In this document: positions 53,042 to 60,039 of the stretch, in pieces | Numbering within the stretch: the stretch's first letter is position 1 | How the letters are laid out: each line of letters opens with the position of its first letter | Translations under genes and position numbers: made by a program | Assembly: GCA_965651695.1 (NCBI GenBank) | Contig: CBFGTI010000009.1 | Coordinates: forward strand, 5,619 to 69,618 | DNA: 64,000 nt | From: Imperialibacter sp965651695 | Lineage (GTDB): Bacteria; Bacteroidota; Bacteroidia; Cytophagales; Cyclobacteriaceae | Reading direction: 5' to 3' | The notes under the pieces: model-generated | Database searches by the model: none | The model's input: only the letters and a program-made list of their open reading frames with translations | What the model was told of the DNA's origin: nothing

Positions 53042-54073
53042 ATGAACAACAATGCAGGGAAAACCGGTGTGCTACTGGTGAATTTAGGAACACCGGACCA
53101 GCCGGATACCCCTAACGTTAGGCGTTACCTCCGGGAATTTTTAATGGATGGCCGGGTGATAGACATACCGCCGTTGCAGCGGTGGATGCTGGTAAACCTG
53201 ATTATTGCCCCTTTTCGGGCGCCTAAATCGGCCGCAGAATATCAGAAGCTTTGGAATGAGCGTGGCTCGCCGCTAAAGTACTACAGCGAAGACCTAAGGG
53301 ACCTACTGCAGGCCTCTCTTGGGAAGGACTACCTGGTGGCGCTGGGGATGCGCTATCAAAACCCCAGCATTGCATCGGCGCTGGAGCTACTGAAGTCGGA
53401 AAATGTAGGCGAAATAGTGGTGGTGCCGCTGTTTCCGCAGTATGCTTCGGCTACTACCGGGTCGGTAGCCGATAAGGTAATGGAACTTGTAAGGCAGTGG
53501 CAGGTTATTCCTACTATCAGGTTCGTGAATCAGTTTGCCGATCATCCGCTGCTTATACAGGTGATAGCCGGTCAAGCAAAGAAATGGCTCAGCAAATACG
53601 ACTACGATCATTATCTTTTCAGCTACCACGGCCTTCCGGAAAGGCAGATTATGAAAGCCTCAGCCGACGGCTATTGCAAGCTGGGCAATTGCTGCAACAC
53701 CTATCACAAAAAAAACCGCTACTGCTACAGGGCGCAGTGCTTTTTAACGTCGCGGCTAATTGCCGAAGCACTGGGCATTTCTGAAGATAAATACACCGTG
53801 GCGTTTCAGAGCAGGCTTGGCAAAGACCCCTGGGTGCAGCCCTATACAGAAGATAAGGTAAAAGAGCTGGCGCATCAAGGCTATAAGCGAGTGCTGGCGT
53901 TTTCCCCGGCGTTTGTTTCCGACTGCCTGGAAACAACTATTGAGGTTGGCGAAACTTACCAGGAGTTGTTTAAAGAAGAGGGAGGCGAGCGCTGGGATTT
54001 GGTAGAAAGCCTGAACGACCATCCGCTGTGGGTGCAGTGCCTGAAGGAGCTGGTGACGGGCGTGCCGAACTAA
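53042..54073 (+). CDS. hemH: Ferrochelatase
   Basis: 343 residues, near the usual length. HemH puts ferrous iron into protoporphyrin IX in the last step of protoheme synthesis. The active-site His is in FSYHGLPERQIMKAS, and the substrate-side motif is VAFQSRLGKDPWVQPYTED. The N-terminus KTGVLLVNLGTPDQPDTPNV is diagnostic. A cysteine-rich segment, GYCKLGNCCNTYHKKNRYCY plus RAQC (six Cys in ~27 residues), sits after the active-site His; it could hold an Fe-S cluster or disulfides, as some bacterial ferrochelatases carry a [2Fe-2S] cluster. The next gene is convergent. Confidence 0.95.
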   Translation: MNNNAGKTGVLLVNLGTPDQPDTPNVRRYLREFLMDGRVIDIPPLQRWMLVNLIIAPFRAPKSAAEYQKLWNERGSPLKYYSEDLRDLLQASLGKDYLVALGMRYQNPSIASALELLKSENVGEIVVVPLFPQYASATTGSVADKVMELVRQWQVIPTIRFVNQFADHPLLIQVIAGQAKKWLSKYDYDHYLFSYHGLPERQIMKASADGYCKLGNCCNTYHKKNRYCYRAQCFLTSRLIAEALGISEDKYTVAFQSRLGKDPWVQPYTEDKVKELAHQGYKRVLAFSPAFVSDCLETTIEVGETYQELFKEEGGERWDLVESLNDHPLWVQCLKELVTGVPN

Positions 54074-54125
54074 TGACGCACAGAACGCCCGCATCGAATA
54101 TCGGTCACCGATTACCACTTACTGC

Positions 54126-55274
54126 TTAGGAAGACACCTTCTGGGCTACCAGTTCGGTAAGTTTTTGCACCGCATAGTCAATCTCTTGTTGGGTGGTAAA
54201 CTTAGAGAACGAGAAGCGGATGTTGCCCCGCATAGGATCCACACCCAACGCGCCAAGCACATGCGAGCCCACGTTGGACCCGCTTGAGCAGGCGCTGCCA
54301 CCGGAGGCCGAAATACCTTCAATGTCGAGGCTAAACAACAGCATGTCGTTGTCTTCGTGGGGAGGCAAGCTTACACTTAGCACCGTATAGAGGCTTTTTT
54401 CAAGGTTGGCCGAGTCGCCATTAAAGGTAATGCCCTCAATCTGGGCACTTAGCTGCTCAATCATGCTTTTTTTCAAGCTCTCAATGTGCTTTCGGTGCTC
54501 GTCCATGTGCTCGTAGGCCATCTCCAGGGCCTTGGCCAGGCCTATAATGCCATACACGTTTTCGGTACCGCCACGCATGTTGCGCTCCTGTGCACCCCCG
54601 TGAATAAACGGGTGGATTTTGCAGTTGTGGTTGATATGCAGGAAACCGACGCCCTTGGGACCATGAAATTTGTGGGCGGCTCCCACCATCATGTGCAGGT
54701 TGAGTGCCTGCAGGTTGTGGCGGTAGTGGCCTACCGCCTGCACGGTGTCGGTATGAAAAATTGCGTTGTACTCACGGGCCATCTGCCCGATACGCTCGAT
54801 GTCGTTTAGGTTGCCAATCTCGTTATTGGCATGCATCAGGCTCACCAGCGCCTTGCCGCGATGATTTTTAAGGAAATCTTCCAGCTGGTCGAGGTTGATG
54901 CGCCCTTTTTCGTCGAGCTCAACAAAATTTAATGCCACTTTGCCGGTAGCCGCAAGGTGCTCCATGGTGTGCAGCACGGCATGGTGCTCGAGGGGCGAAG
55001 TAATGGCATGGGTAAGCCCGTACTCTTCAATAGAGCGAACAATGGCAGTGTTATCGGCCTCGGTACCCCCAGAGGTAAAGAAGATTTCGGAGGGCGATGT
55101 ATTTAGCAGCTCGGCTACTTTTTTCCTCGACTTTTCTATGGCCGACCGCACATGCCGGCCATGGCTGTGTATAGAGCTCGGATTCCCGAAATGGTCGGTC
55201 ATATAAGGCAGCATGGCTTCCAAAACCTCCCTGTCCAGAGGTGTGGTGGCTGCGTTGTCAAGGTATACCCTCAT
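54126..55274 (-). CDS. Cysteine desulfurase (NifS/IscS family)
   Basis: 382 residues. It removes sulfur from cysteine to make a persulfide for Fe-S clusters, thiolated tRNA or cofactors. The N-terminus is RVYLDNAATTPLDREVLEAM; the PLP lysine is in GAAHKFHGPKGVGFL and the active-site cysteine in SGGSACSSGSNVGSHVL. The short loop around that Cys places it in group I. It lies 5 bp downstream of glmM on the same strand, likely one operon, with no iscU, iscA or sufE nearby. Whether the gene is iscS or nifS-like cannot be told. Confidence 0.92.
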   Translation of the reverse strand: MRVYLDNAATTPLDREVLEAMLPYMTDHFGNPSSIHSHGRHVRSAIEKSRKKVAELLNTSPSEIFFTSGGTEADNTAIVRSIEEYGLTHAITSPLEHHAVLHTMEHLAATGKVALNFVELDEKGRINLDQLEDFLKNHRGKALVSLMHANNEIGNLNDIERIGQMAREYNAIFHTDTVQAVGHYRHNLQALNLHMMVGAAHKFHGPKGVGFLHINHNCKIHPFIHGGAQERNMRGGTENVYGIIGLAKALEMAYEHMDEHRKHIESLKKSMIEQLSAQIEGITFNGDSANLEKSLYTVLSVSLPPHEDNDMLLFSLDIEGISASGGSACSSGSNVGSHVLGALGVDPMRGNIRFSFSKFTTQQEIDYAVQKLTELVAQKVSS

Positions 55275-55279
55275 GTTGC

Positions 55280-56671
55280 TCAGATGGTTTCTGAAATAAT
55301 CTCTTTAATATCCATGATAATCTTATTGGCCAGGTGCTCAGCAGTAGCCAGGCTGTCGGATTCAGAATAGATACGGATAATTGGCTCCGTGTTTGACTTA
55401 CGAAGATGCACCCATTCTTTGTCAAATTCAATTTTTACACCATCCACGGTATTAATCGGCTGGCGTTTGTACTTCTCCTTTATTTCCTCCAGCACCAGGT
55501 CTACATCCATTTCGGGAGAGAGTTCGATTTTATTTTTGGAGATAAAGTAGCTGGGGTATTTCGCCCGCAGCATTGATACGCTTTTACGAAACTTCGCCAA
55601 ATGCGTTAGAAACAGCGCTATGCCCACCAGCGCATCTCTGCCGTAGTGTAGCTCGGGTAAAATAATGCCGCCATTTCCTTCGCCGCCCACAATGGCGCCG
55701 ATCTTTTTCATTTTTTCTACCACGTTCACTTCTCCTACAGCGGAGGCTTCGTATTTCTGCCCGTACTTTTCAGTTACGTCGCGGAGTGCCCTGCTCGAAG
55801 AAAGGTTGGAAACGGTGGGCCCGGGTTTGCGTGAAAGCACGTAGTCGGCCACTGCCACAAGTGTATACTCTTCGCCAAATGGTGTGCCGTCTTCGCAAAT
55901 AAGTGCCAGGCGGTCCACATCCGGGTCAACAGCAATGCCCAGGTCGAACTTACCGTTCTGTATTTCGCTGCAAAGGTGGGTAAGGTTTTCCGGCAGCGGC
56001 TCGGGGTTGTGCGGAAAATGCCCGGTAGGATCTCCGAAGAAGCATTCGATATGCTCAACGCCAAGTTTCTCCAAAAGCAGCGGCACAGCTATTCCTCCCG
56101 TGGAGTTTACAGCATCAATGGCTATTTTGAAATTTGCTTCGGCAATCGCATTAACATCTACAAGGTCGAGCTTAAGTATTTGATCGATGTGGCGTTCCAT
56201 TGCATTTTCAAGCCGGGTGTAGTCGCCCAGCTTTTTTACATCGGCAAACTCAATGTCTTCTTCTTCGGCAAAATTCAAGATGCTGGCCCCGTCTTCGGCC
56301 GAAATAAACTCACCCTTGTTGTTGAGCAATTTGAGGGCATTCCACTGCAGCGGGTTGTGGCTGGCTGTAATGATAATGCCACCGCCGGCTTTTTCGGATA
56401 CTACGGCCATTTCCACGGTTGGTGTGGTAGACAGGCCAAGGTCTACCACATCGATGCCGCACCCCTGTAGGGTGGAAGCCACCAGCCGCGACACCATTTC
56501 GCCCGAAATACGGGCATCCCTTCCAATTACAACTTTTGGTTGCGCTTTTTGACCGGCCAGCCACTTGCTGTAAGCAGCCGAAAACTTTACCACATCAAGA
56601 GGGGTGAGTGCCTCACCGGGTTTGCCACCTATGGTACCTCTTATTCCAGATATCGATTTAATTAATGTCAC
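55280..56671 (-). CDS. glmM: Phosphoglucosamine mutase
   Basis: 463 residues, GTG start at 56671 (MTLIKSISGIRGTIGGKPG). GlmM turns glucosamine 6-phosphate into glucosamine 1-phosphate for peptidoglycan and LPS precursors. The phosphoserine is in GGIIITASHNPLQWNALKLL; the metal loop is GIAVDPDVDRLALI; the sugar-binding loop is GEGNGGIILPELHYGRDA; and the phosphate-binding C-terminus contains VHLRKSNTEPIIRIYSES. It is the first gene before the cysteine desulfurase. A -7 box lies ~25 bp upstream of the start. Confidence 0.93.
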   Translation of the reverse strand: MTLIKSISGIRGTIGGKPGEALTPLDVVKFSAAYSKWLAGQKAQPKVVIGRDARISGEMVSRLVASTLQGCGIDVVDLGLSTTPTVEMAVVSEKAGGGIIITASHNPLQWNALKLLNNKGEFISAEDGASILNFAEEEDIEFADVKKLGDYTRLENAMERHIDQILKLDLVDVNAIAEANFKIAIDAVNSTGGIAVPLLLEKLGVEHIECFFGDPTGHFPHNPEPLPENLTHLCSEIQNGKFDLGIAVDPDVDRLALICEDGTPFGEEYTLVAVADYVLSRKPGPTVSNLSSSRALRDVTEKYGQKYEASAVGEVNVVEKMKKIGAIVGGEGNGGIILPELHYGRDALVGIALFLTHLAKFRKSVSMLRAKYPSYFISKNKIELSPEMDVDLVLEEIKEKYKRQPINTVDGVKIEFDKEWVHLRKSNTEPIIRIYSESDSLATAEHLANKIIMDIKEIISETI

Positions 56672-56696
56672 TTCCTGCAGTTATGAGTTGAGGGCA

Positions 56697-56704
56697 CAAA
56701 TTTA
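56697..56704 (-). promoter_or_regulatory. Putative -7 box (TAAATTTG, minus strand) for glmM
   Basis: On the minus strand the bases read TAAATTTG, a match to TAnnTTTG, 26 bp before the GTG at 56671. The leader would be about 20 bases. Confidence 0.4.
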
Positions 56705-56796
56705 CTGAAAGATGTTGTTTGTTGTTGATGAATAGCCAAATACTCTAAAAAGAAAGGTGGTTAAATGGGCTTATTTTGGCAAGTATTCGATTAGTT

Positions 56797-57057
56797 TCAG
56801 GAAAACTTCGCCAAAACTTTATTCACCTCCGAGTCTTTGTTTTTTCCCGGGCCGGAGCCGCCGTCCGGATCTCCGCAGCCATCGCCCGGCTGGAGCGTTT
56901 TGCCACAATAGTTGCAGGTAACGCCCTCCTTGTTCAGAAAAGGGCTTTGCGAAGCACAAGTGCCTTTAAATTCTCCGTTTTTCAAAAATATAAGCCTTAC
57001 CGACATAAGTATGAAAAACAGAGCGACAAAACCGATACCCAGTAAAACAGTTGTCAT
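56797..57057 (-). CDS. Small membrane protein with conserved cysteines (NqrM-like layout)
   Basis: 86 residues: one N-terminal membrane helix (LLGIGFVALFFILMSVRLIF), then KNGEFKGTCASQSPF, TCNYCGKTLQPGDGCGDPD and a charged C-terminus. The pattern helix-GTC-(13)-C-x2-C is like the NqrM maturation factor, which has a TM helix and a cysteine cluster, but homology is not certain. It may bind a metal or form disulfides. It lies between glmM and mazG on the minus strand with no co-oriented close neighbour, so it is probably a single gene. No function known to me. Confidence 0.65.
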   Translation of the reverse strand: MTTVLLGIGFVALFFILMSVRLIFLKNGEFKGTCASQSPFLNKEGVTCNYCGKTLQPGDGCGDPDGGSGPGKNKDSEVNKVLAKFS

Positions 57058-57189
57058 GGCATTCTATATCTTTATGCAAAGAAAAGGGTGGGGGCGGATT
57101 TAACCTAAAATTGTGGAAAAGAGATTCAAAAATCCTTCCACCCGTCAATTCACCTATTGAACAAACGACCATACAGGAAAATTCATTAC

Positions 57190-58002
57190 ATGGAGAAAAT
57201 ACCCGCCCCGGACCTGCGCAGAGAAGAAAAGCTGAAAGCCTTCGACAGGCTGCTTACCATTATGGACGAGCTGCGTGAAAATTGTCCGTGGGATAAAAAG
57301 CAAACACTCGAAAGCCTGCGCCATCTCACCATAGAGGAGACCTACGAGCTATCGGACGCCATTTTGGAGGGCGACCTGAACGAAGTGAAAAAGGAGTTGG
57401 GCGACCTAATGCTGCACCTGGTGTTTTATGCCCGCATTGGATCGGAAACGGGCGACTTTGACGTAGCCGATGTGATCAATTCCCTCTGTGAAAAGCTGAT
57501 CGTAAGGCACCCGCACATTTATGGAGACGTACAGGCCGATGACGAGGAAGCGGTAAAGCAAAACTGGGAGAAAATAAAGCTGAAGGAAAAGGGCAACCAG
57601 TCGGTGCTGGGGGGCGTGCCCAAGGCGCTGCCTGCCCTGGTGAAGGCCATGCGCATACAAGATAAGGCCCGCGGCGTGGGCTTCGATTGGGAAGAAAAAC
57701 AGCAGGTGTGGGCGAAGGTAGAGGAAGAAATGCAGGAGTTTAAAGAGACCTTTAATATAGAAAACGGCCAGGAGCTCGATAAGGCAAGGGCCCAGGACGA
57801 ATTTGGCGACCTGCTGTTTTCGCTGGTCAACTATTCGCGGTTTATTAACATTGACCCGGAGGAGGCATTGGAGCGTACCAATAAGAAATTCATTAAACGC
57901 TTTCAGTATTTGGAGCAGCAGTCGGCCAGGGAAGGCAAAAAGCTTGGCGAAATGACGTTGGCAGAAATGGACGAATACTGGAACCGCGCTAAAAAACTTT
58001 GA
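57190..58002 (+). CDS. mazG: Nucleoside triphosphate pyrophosphohydrolase MazG
   Basis: 270 residues from ATG 57190 (MEKIPAPDLRREEKLKAFDR). MazG splits non-canonical and canonical NTPs to NMP and pyrophosphate and is tied to stress survival and nucleotide-pool cleaning. Two MazG domains are visible: the N-terminal NCPWDKKQTLESLRHLTIEE with EETYELSDAI (metal-binding EExxE), and the C-terminal QDEFGDLLFSLVNYSRF repeated motif. Its TGA stop overlaps the AraC-type regulator ATG (TGATG). The pair is likely co-expressed. Confidence 0.95.
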   Translation: MEKIPAPDLRREEKLKAFDRLLTIMDELRENCPWDKKQTLESLRHLTIEETYELSDAILEGDLNEVKKELGDLMLHLVFYARIGSETGDFDVADVINSLCEKLIVRHPHIYGDVQADDEEAVKQNWEKIKLKEKGNQSVLGGVPKALPALVKAMRIQDKARGVGFDWEEKQQVWAKVEEEMQEFKETFNIENGQELDKARAQDEFGDLLFSLVNYSRFINIDPEEALERTNKKFIKRFQYLEQQSAREGKKLGEMTLAEMDEYWNRAKKL

Positions 58003-58781
58003 TGTACCGGGAGTTTCTGCCACCGCACCACCTCAAACCCTGGGTGGTTTGCTATTGGGTCTCCTGCACGGCGGGCTCCGGAACATTCCGGCCGGTGTAC
58101 CCCGACGGATGTGCCGACATCATTTTTAACTTTGGAGGGGGTATTGTTAACCGTGTGCATGACCAGCAATACACTAATTGCAGCCGGGCATTTGCTGTAG
58201 GCACTATGACCCGCCCCCTTTTCACTCGGCCCGAAAATGCGATTGAACTTCTGGGCGTACGATTTCAGCCGGGGGCGCTTTTTTCGTTTACCCGCATTTC
58301 TCAACGCGAGATTAGCGACCGGCACTATCCGCTAACTGCCGATTTTCCTGACACTGCCCGGCTGCACGAACAGCTGTGGGGTTTGCCATTGGCGGGCAGA
58401 ATTGGCCTGCTGAATAAATGGCTTACAGAAATGCTCGCCGGCTCGCAGCCCGATGACCGCAAAATTAAATTTCTACGTCAGGCGTTGGATGGCGGCCAGA
58501 ATGAACCCCATGCCACAAAAGTAAGTCAGCTGGCGAGGGAGGCGGGATACTCGGTACGCCAAATGGAGCGGATGTTTCTGGAGTATGTAGGGGTAAGCCC
58601 CAAGGAGTATCTGCTGATTGCCCGGTTTATTAACGTAAAAAACCGGCTCGCAGAAGTTCAAAGCGAGTCTTTGCTGGAGGTGGCGGTGGCGTGCGGCTTT
58701 CACGACCACGCCCATCTTACCCACGTGTTTAAGAAATATGCCGGAGCCACACCGTCGGAATACCTGCGGGCCCATTTGTGA
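58002..58781 (+). CDS. AraC-family transcriptional regulator
   Basis: 259 residues from ATG 58002, overlapping the mazG stop by one base. The N-terminal ~155 residues form an unknown sensing domain (PPHHLKPWVVCYWVSCTAGS; RPVYPDGCADIIFNFGGGI) of the DUF6597 type, and the C-terminal ~100 residues carry the two AraC helix-turn-helix motifs: VSQLAREAGYSVRQMERMF and SLLEVAVACGFHDHAHLTHV, ending FKKYAGATPSEYLRAHL. Ligand and targets are unknown. Targets may include the following VOC gene or mazG itself. Confidence 0.9.
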   Translation: MYREFLPPHHLKPWVVCYWVSCTAGSGTFRPVYPDGCADIIFNFGGGIVNRVHDQQYTNCSRAFAVGTMTRPLFTRPENAIELLGVRFQPGALFSFTRISQREISDRHYPLTADFPDTARLHEQLWGLPLAGRIGLLNKWLTEMLAGSQPDDRKIKFLRQALDGGQNEPHATKVSQLAREAGYSVRQMERMFLEYVGVSPKEYLLIARFINVKNRLAEVQSESLLEVAVACGFHDHAHLTHVFKKYAGATPSEYLRAHL

Positions 58782-58908
58782 TTGCAGCTAAACCGGCGCA
58801 GCCATTTTTGGGGTGTGTGGGCTGCTTAATTGTCGCATTTTTACAAAGCAAGTTGGCTTCTCACCCCTTACTATTGCATTTATTAGTCAAAAGAAAACAG
58901 ACGACGTT

Positions 58909-59304
58909 ATGCCTCACAAAATGAAACTCCTTTCGCCCAACATGCTGGTAAACAGTGTGGAAGAGGCGATGAAATTTTACGAGACGGTCTTTGGATTTGC
59001 ACCCGGGCCGTCGGTGCCCGCACCAGCCGGCGGGCTGCAATGGGGAATGGTAATGAGCGGCAATGTGCAGCTGATGTTTCAGACGGCGCCGAGCATAGTG
59101 GAGGAGATTCCGGACTTCCCGGTGAATGAAAGGCGAGCCAGCCTCAGCCTGTTTATTGAGACGGAGGATGTGCCGAAGCTTTTTGAGGAGGTAAAAGAAA
59201 AAGTGGAGGTGGTGATACCGCTAAAGAAGACCTTTTACGGAAAGTGGGAGTTTATCATCAGGGATATTAATGGGTATTACGTCACCTTTGCAAGCGATGT
59301 GTGA
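58909..59304 (+). CDS. VOC-superfamily (glyoxalase/bleomycin-resistance-like) protein
   Basis: 131 residues from ATG 58909 (MPHKMKLLSPNMLVNSVEEA). The beta-alpha-beta-beta-beta fold repeats are recognisable (FYETVFGFAPGPS; NVQLMFQTAPSIVEEI; ASLSLFIETEDVPKLFEEVK; GKWEFIIRDINGYYVTF). Conserved metal ligands of glyoxalase I (His, Glu) are not fully obvious: the usual first His is replaced by a non-His residue, while the final Glu region reads YGKWEFIIRD. A non-enzymatic or metal-independent binding role is possible. Stands downstream of the AraC gene, same strand. Confidence 0.85.
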   Translation: MPHKMKLLSPNMLVNSVEEAMKFYETVFGFAPGPSVPAPAGGLQWGMVMSGNVQLMFQTAPSIVEEIPDFPVNERRASLSLFIETEDVPKLFEEVKEKVEVVIPLKKTFYGKWEFIIRDINGYYVTFASDV

Positions 59305-59401
59305 AAGGTAGTCTCCGGTAGCGAACGTTGCCTGGCACTCACGGTGGTTACAACCCATGGGATTTGCACGGCAAGAGAGATCATCATTTATCGTAATTTC
59401 T

Positions 59402-59409
59402 TAACTTTG
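59402..59409 (+). promoter_or_regulatory. Putative -7 box (TAACTTTG) for the toxin-antitoxin pair
   Basis: TAACTTTG matches TAnnTTTG and lies about 60 bp before the antitoxin ATG at 59470. I see no obvious operator palindrome next to it. Confidence 0.35.
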
Positions 59410-59469
59410 GAACCGTTGCGTCCTGGCAGTACGTTCACCAGATGAAGCTTCTCTGAAATATTGTTGATC

Positions 59470-59682
59470 ATGAAACAAGTCACGATAAACATTCCGGAAA
59501 ATAAATATGCCTTTTTTTTAGAACTATTGAATAACCTTGGCTTGGAAAAAGTTAACGAAGAGTCTGTAGAAGTAGACGAGGAAGTTCTGAAAAGTATTGG
59601 GCAGGGCCTGAAAGAAGTGAAATTAATAGAGGAAGGTAAAATGAAGGGCACCTCCCTAACAGATTTCCTCAATGAGCTTTAG
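59470..59682 (+). CDS. Probable antitoxin of a type II toxin-antitoxin pair
   Basis: 70 residues from ATG 59470 (MKQVTINIPENKYAFFLELL). A short strand (TINIPE), a helix and a long acidic region (VNEESVEVDEEVLKSIGQGL) ending TSLTDFLNEL look like a strand-helix DNA-binding N-terminus with a toxin-wrapping acidic tail. It overlaps the next gene by 11 bases (ATG at 59672 within its stop), the usual layout of RelBE/ParDE-type modules. Family not firmly assigned; call depends mostly on context. Confidence 0.75.
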   Translation: MKQVTINIPENKYAFFLELLNNLGLEKVNEESVEVDEEVLKSIGQGLKEVKLIEEGKMKGTSLTDFLNEL

Positions 59683-60004
59683 AATTGTACCCACTGACCA
59701 TTTCAAAAGGGAAACCAAAAGGCTTTTCAAAAAGCACAAATCCCTGAAATCAGATCTCGAGCTTCTGGGAAAGCAGTTGTCAAAAAATCCTACAGTTGGT
59801 ACACATCTTGGGCATGATTTATATAAAGTGCGCCTTGGCGTCGCCTCCAAAGGAAAAGGCAAATCGGGAGGTGCCCGGGTTATTACATATGTTAAGTTGA
59901 TAAACGAGGTAATCTACCTGATCGCCATTTTTGACAAGGGGGAACAAGATAACATCACCAGGGAGCAGGTTTTCAGGCTGCTCAAGAAAGCGGGCTTGAA
60001 GTAA
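59672..60004 (+). CDS. RelE/ParE-family toxin
   Basis: 110 residues. The compact alpha/beta fold is visible: basic N-terminal helices (FKRETKRLFKKHKSLKSDLE), strands near HDLYKVRLGVASKGKGKSGG and ARVITYVKLINEVIYLIAIF, and a C-terminal basic helix (REQVFRLLKKAGLK). A KxRLG...KSGGARVITY pattern is common in RelE/ParE toxins, which cut mRNA in the ribosome or poison gyrase; which one applies here is unclear. Starts inside the antitoxin gene, so both are translationally coupled. Confidence 0.85.
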   Translation: MSFRIVPTDHFKRETKRLFKKHKSLKSDLELLGKQLSKNPTVGTHLGHDLYKVRLGVASKGKGKSGGARVITYVKLINEVIYLIAIFDKGEQDNITREQVFRLLKKAGLK

Positions 60005-60039
60005 TGCGAACCCCAGCCCTCTAAAATCCCCTGTACTTT

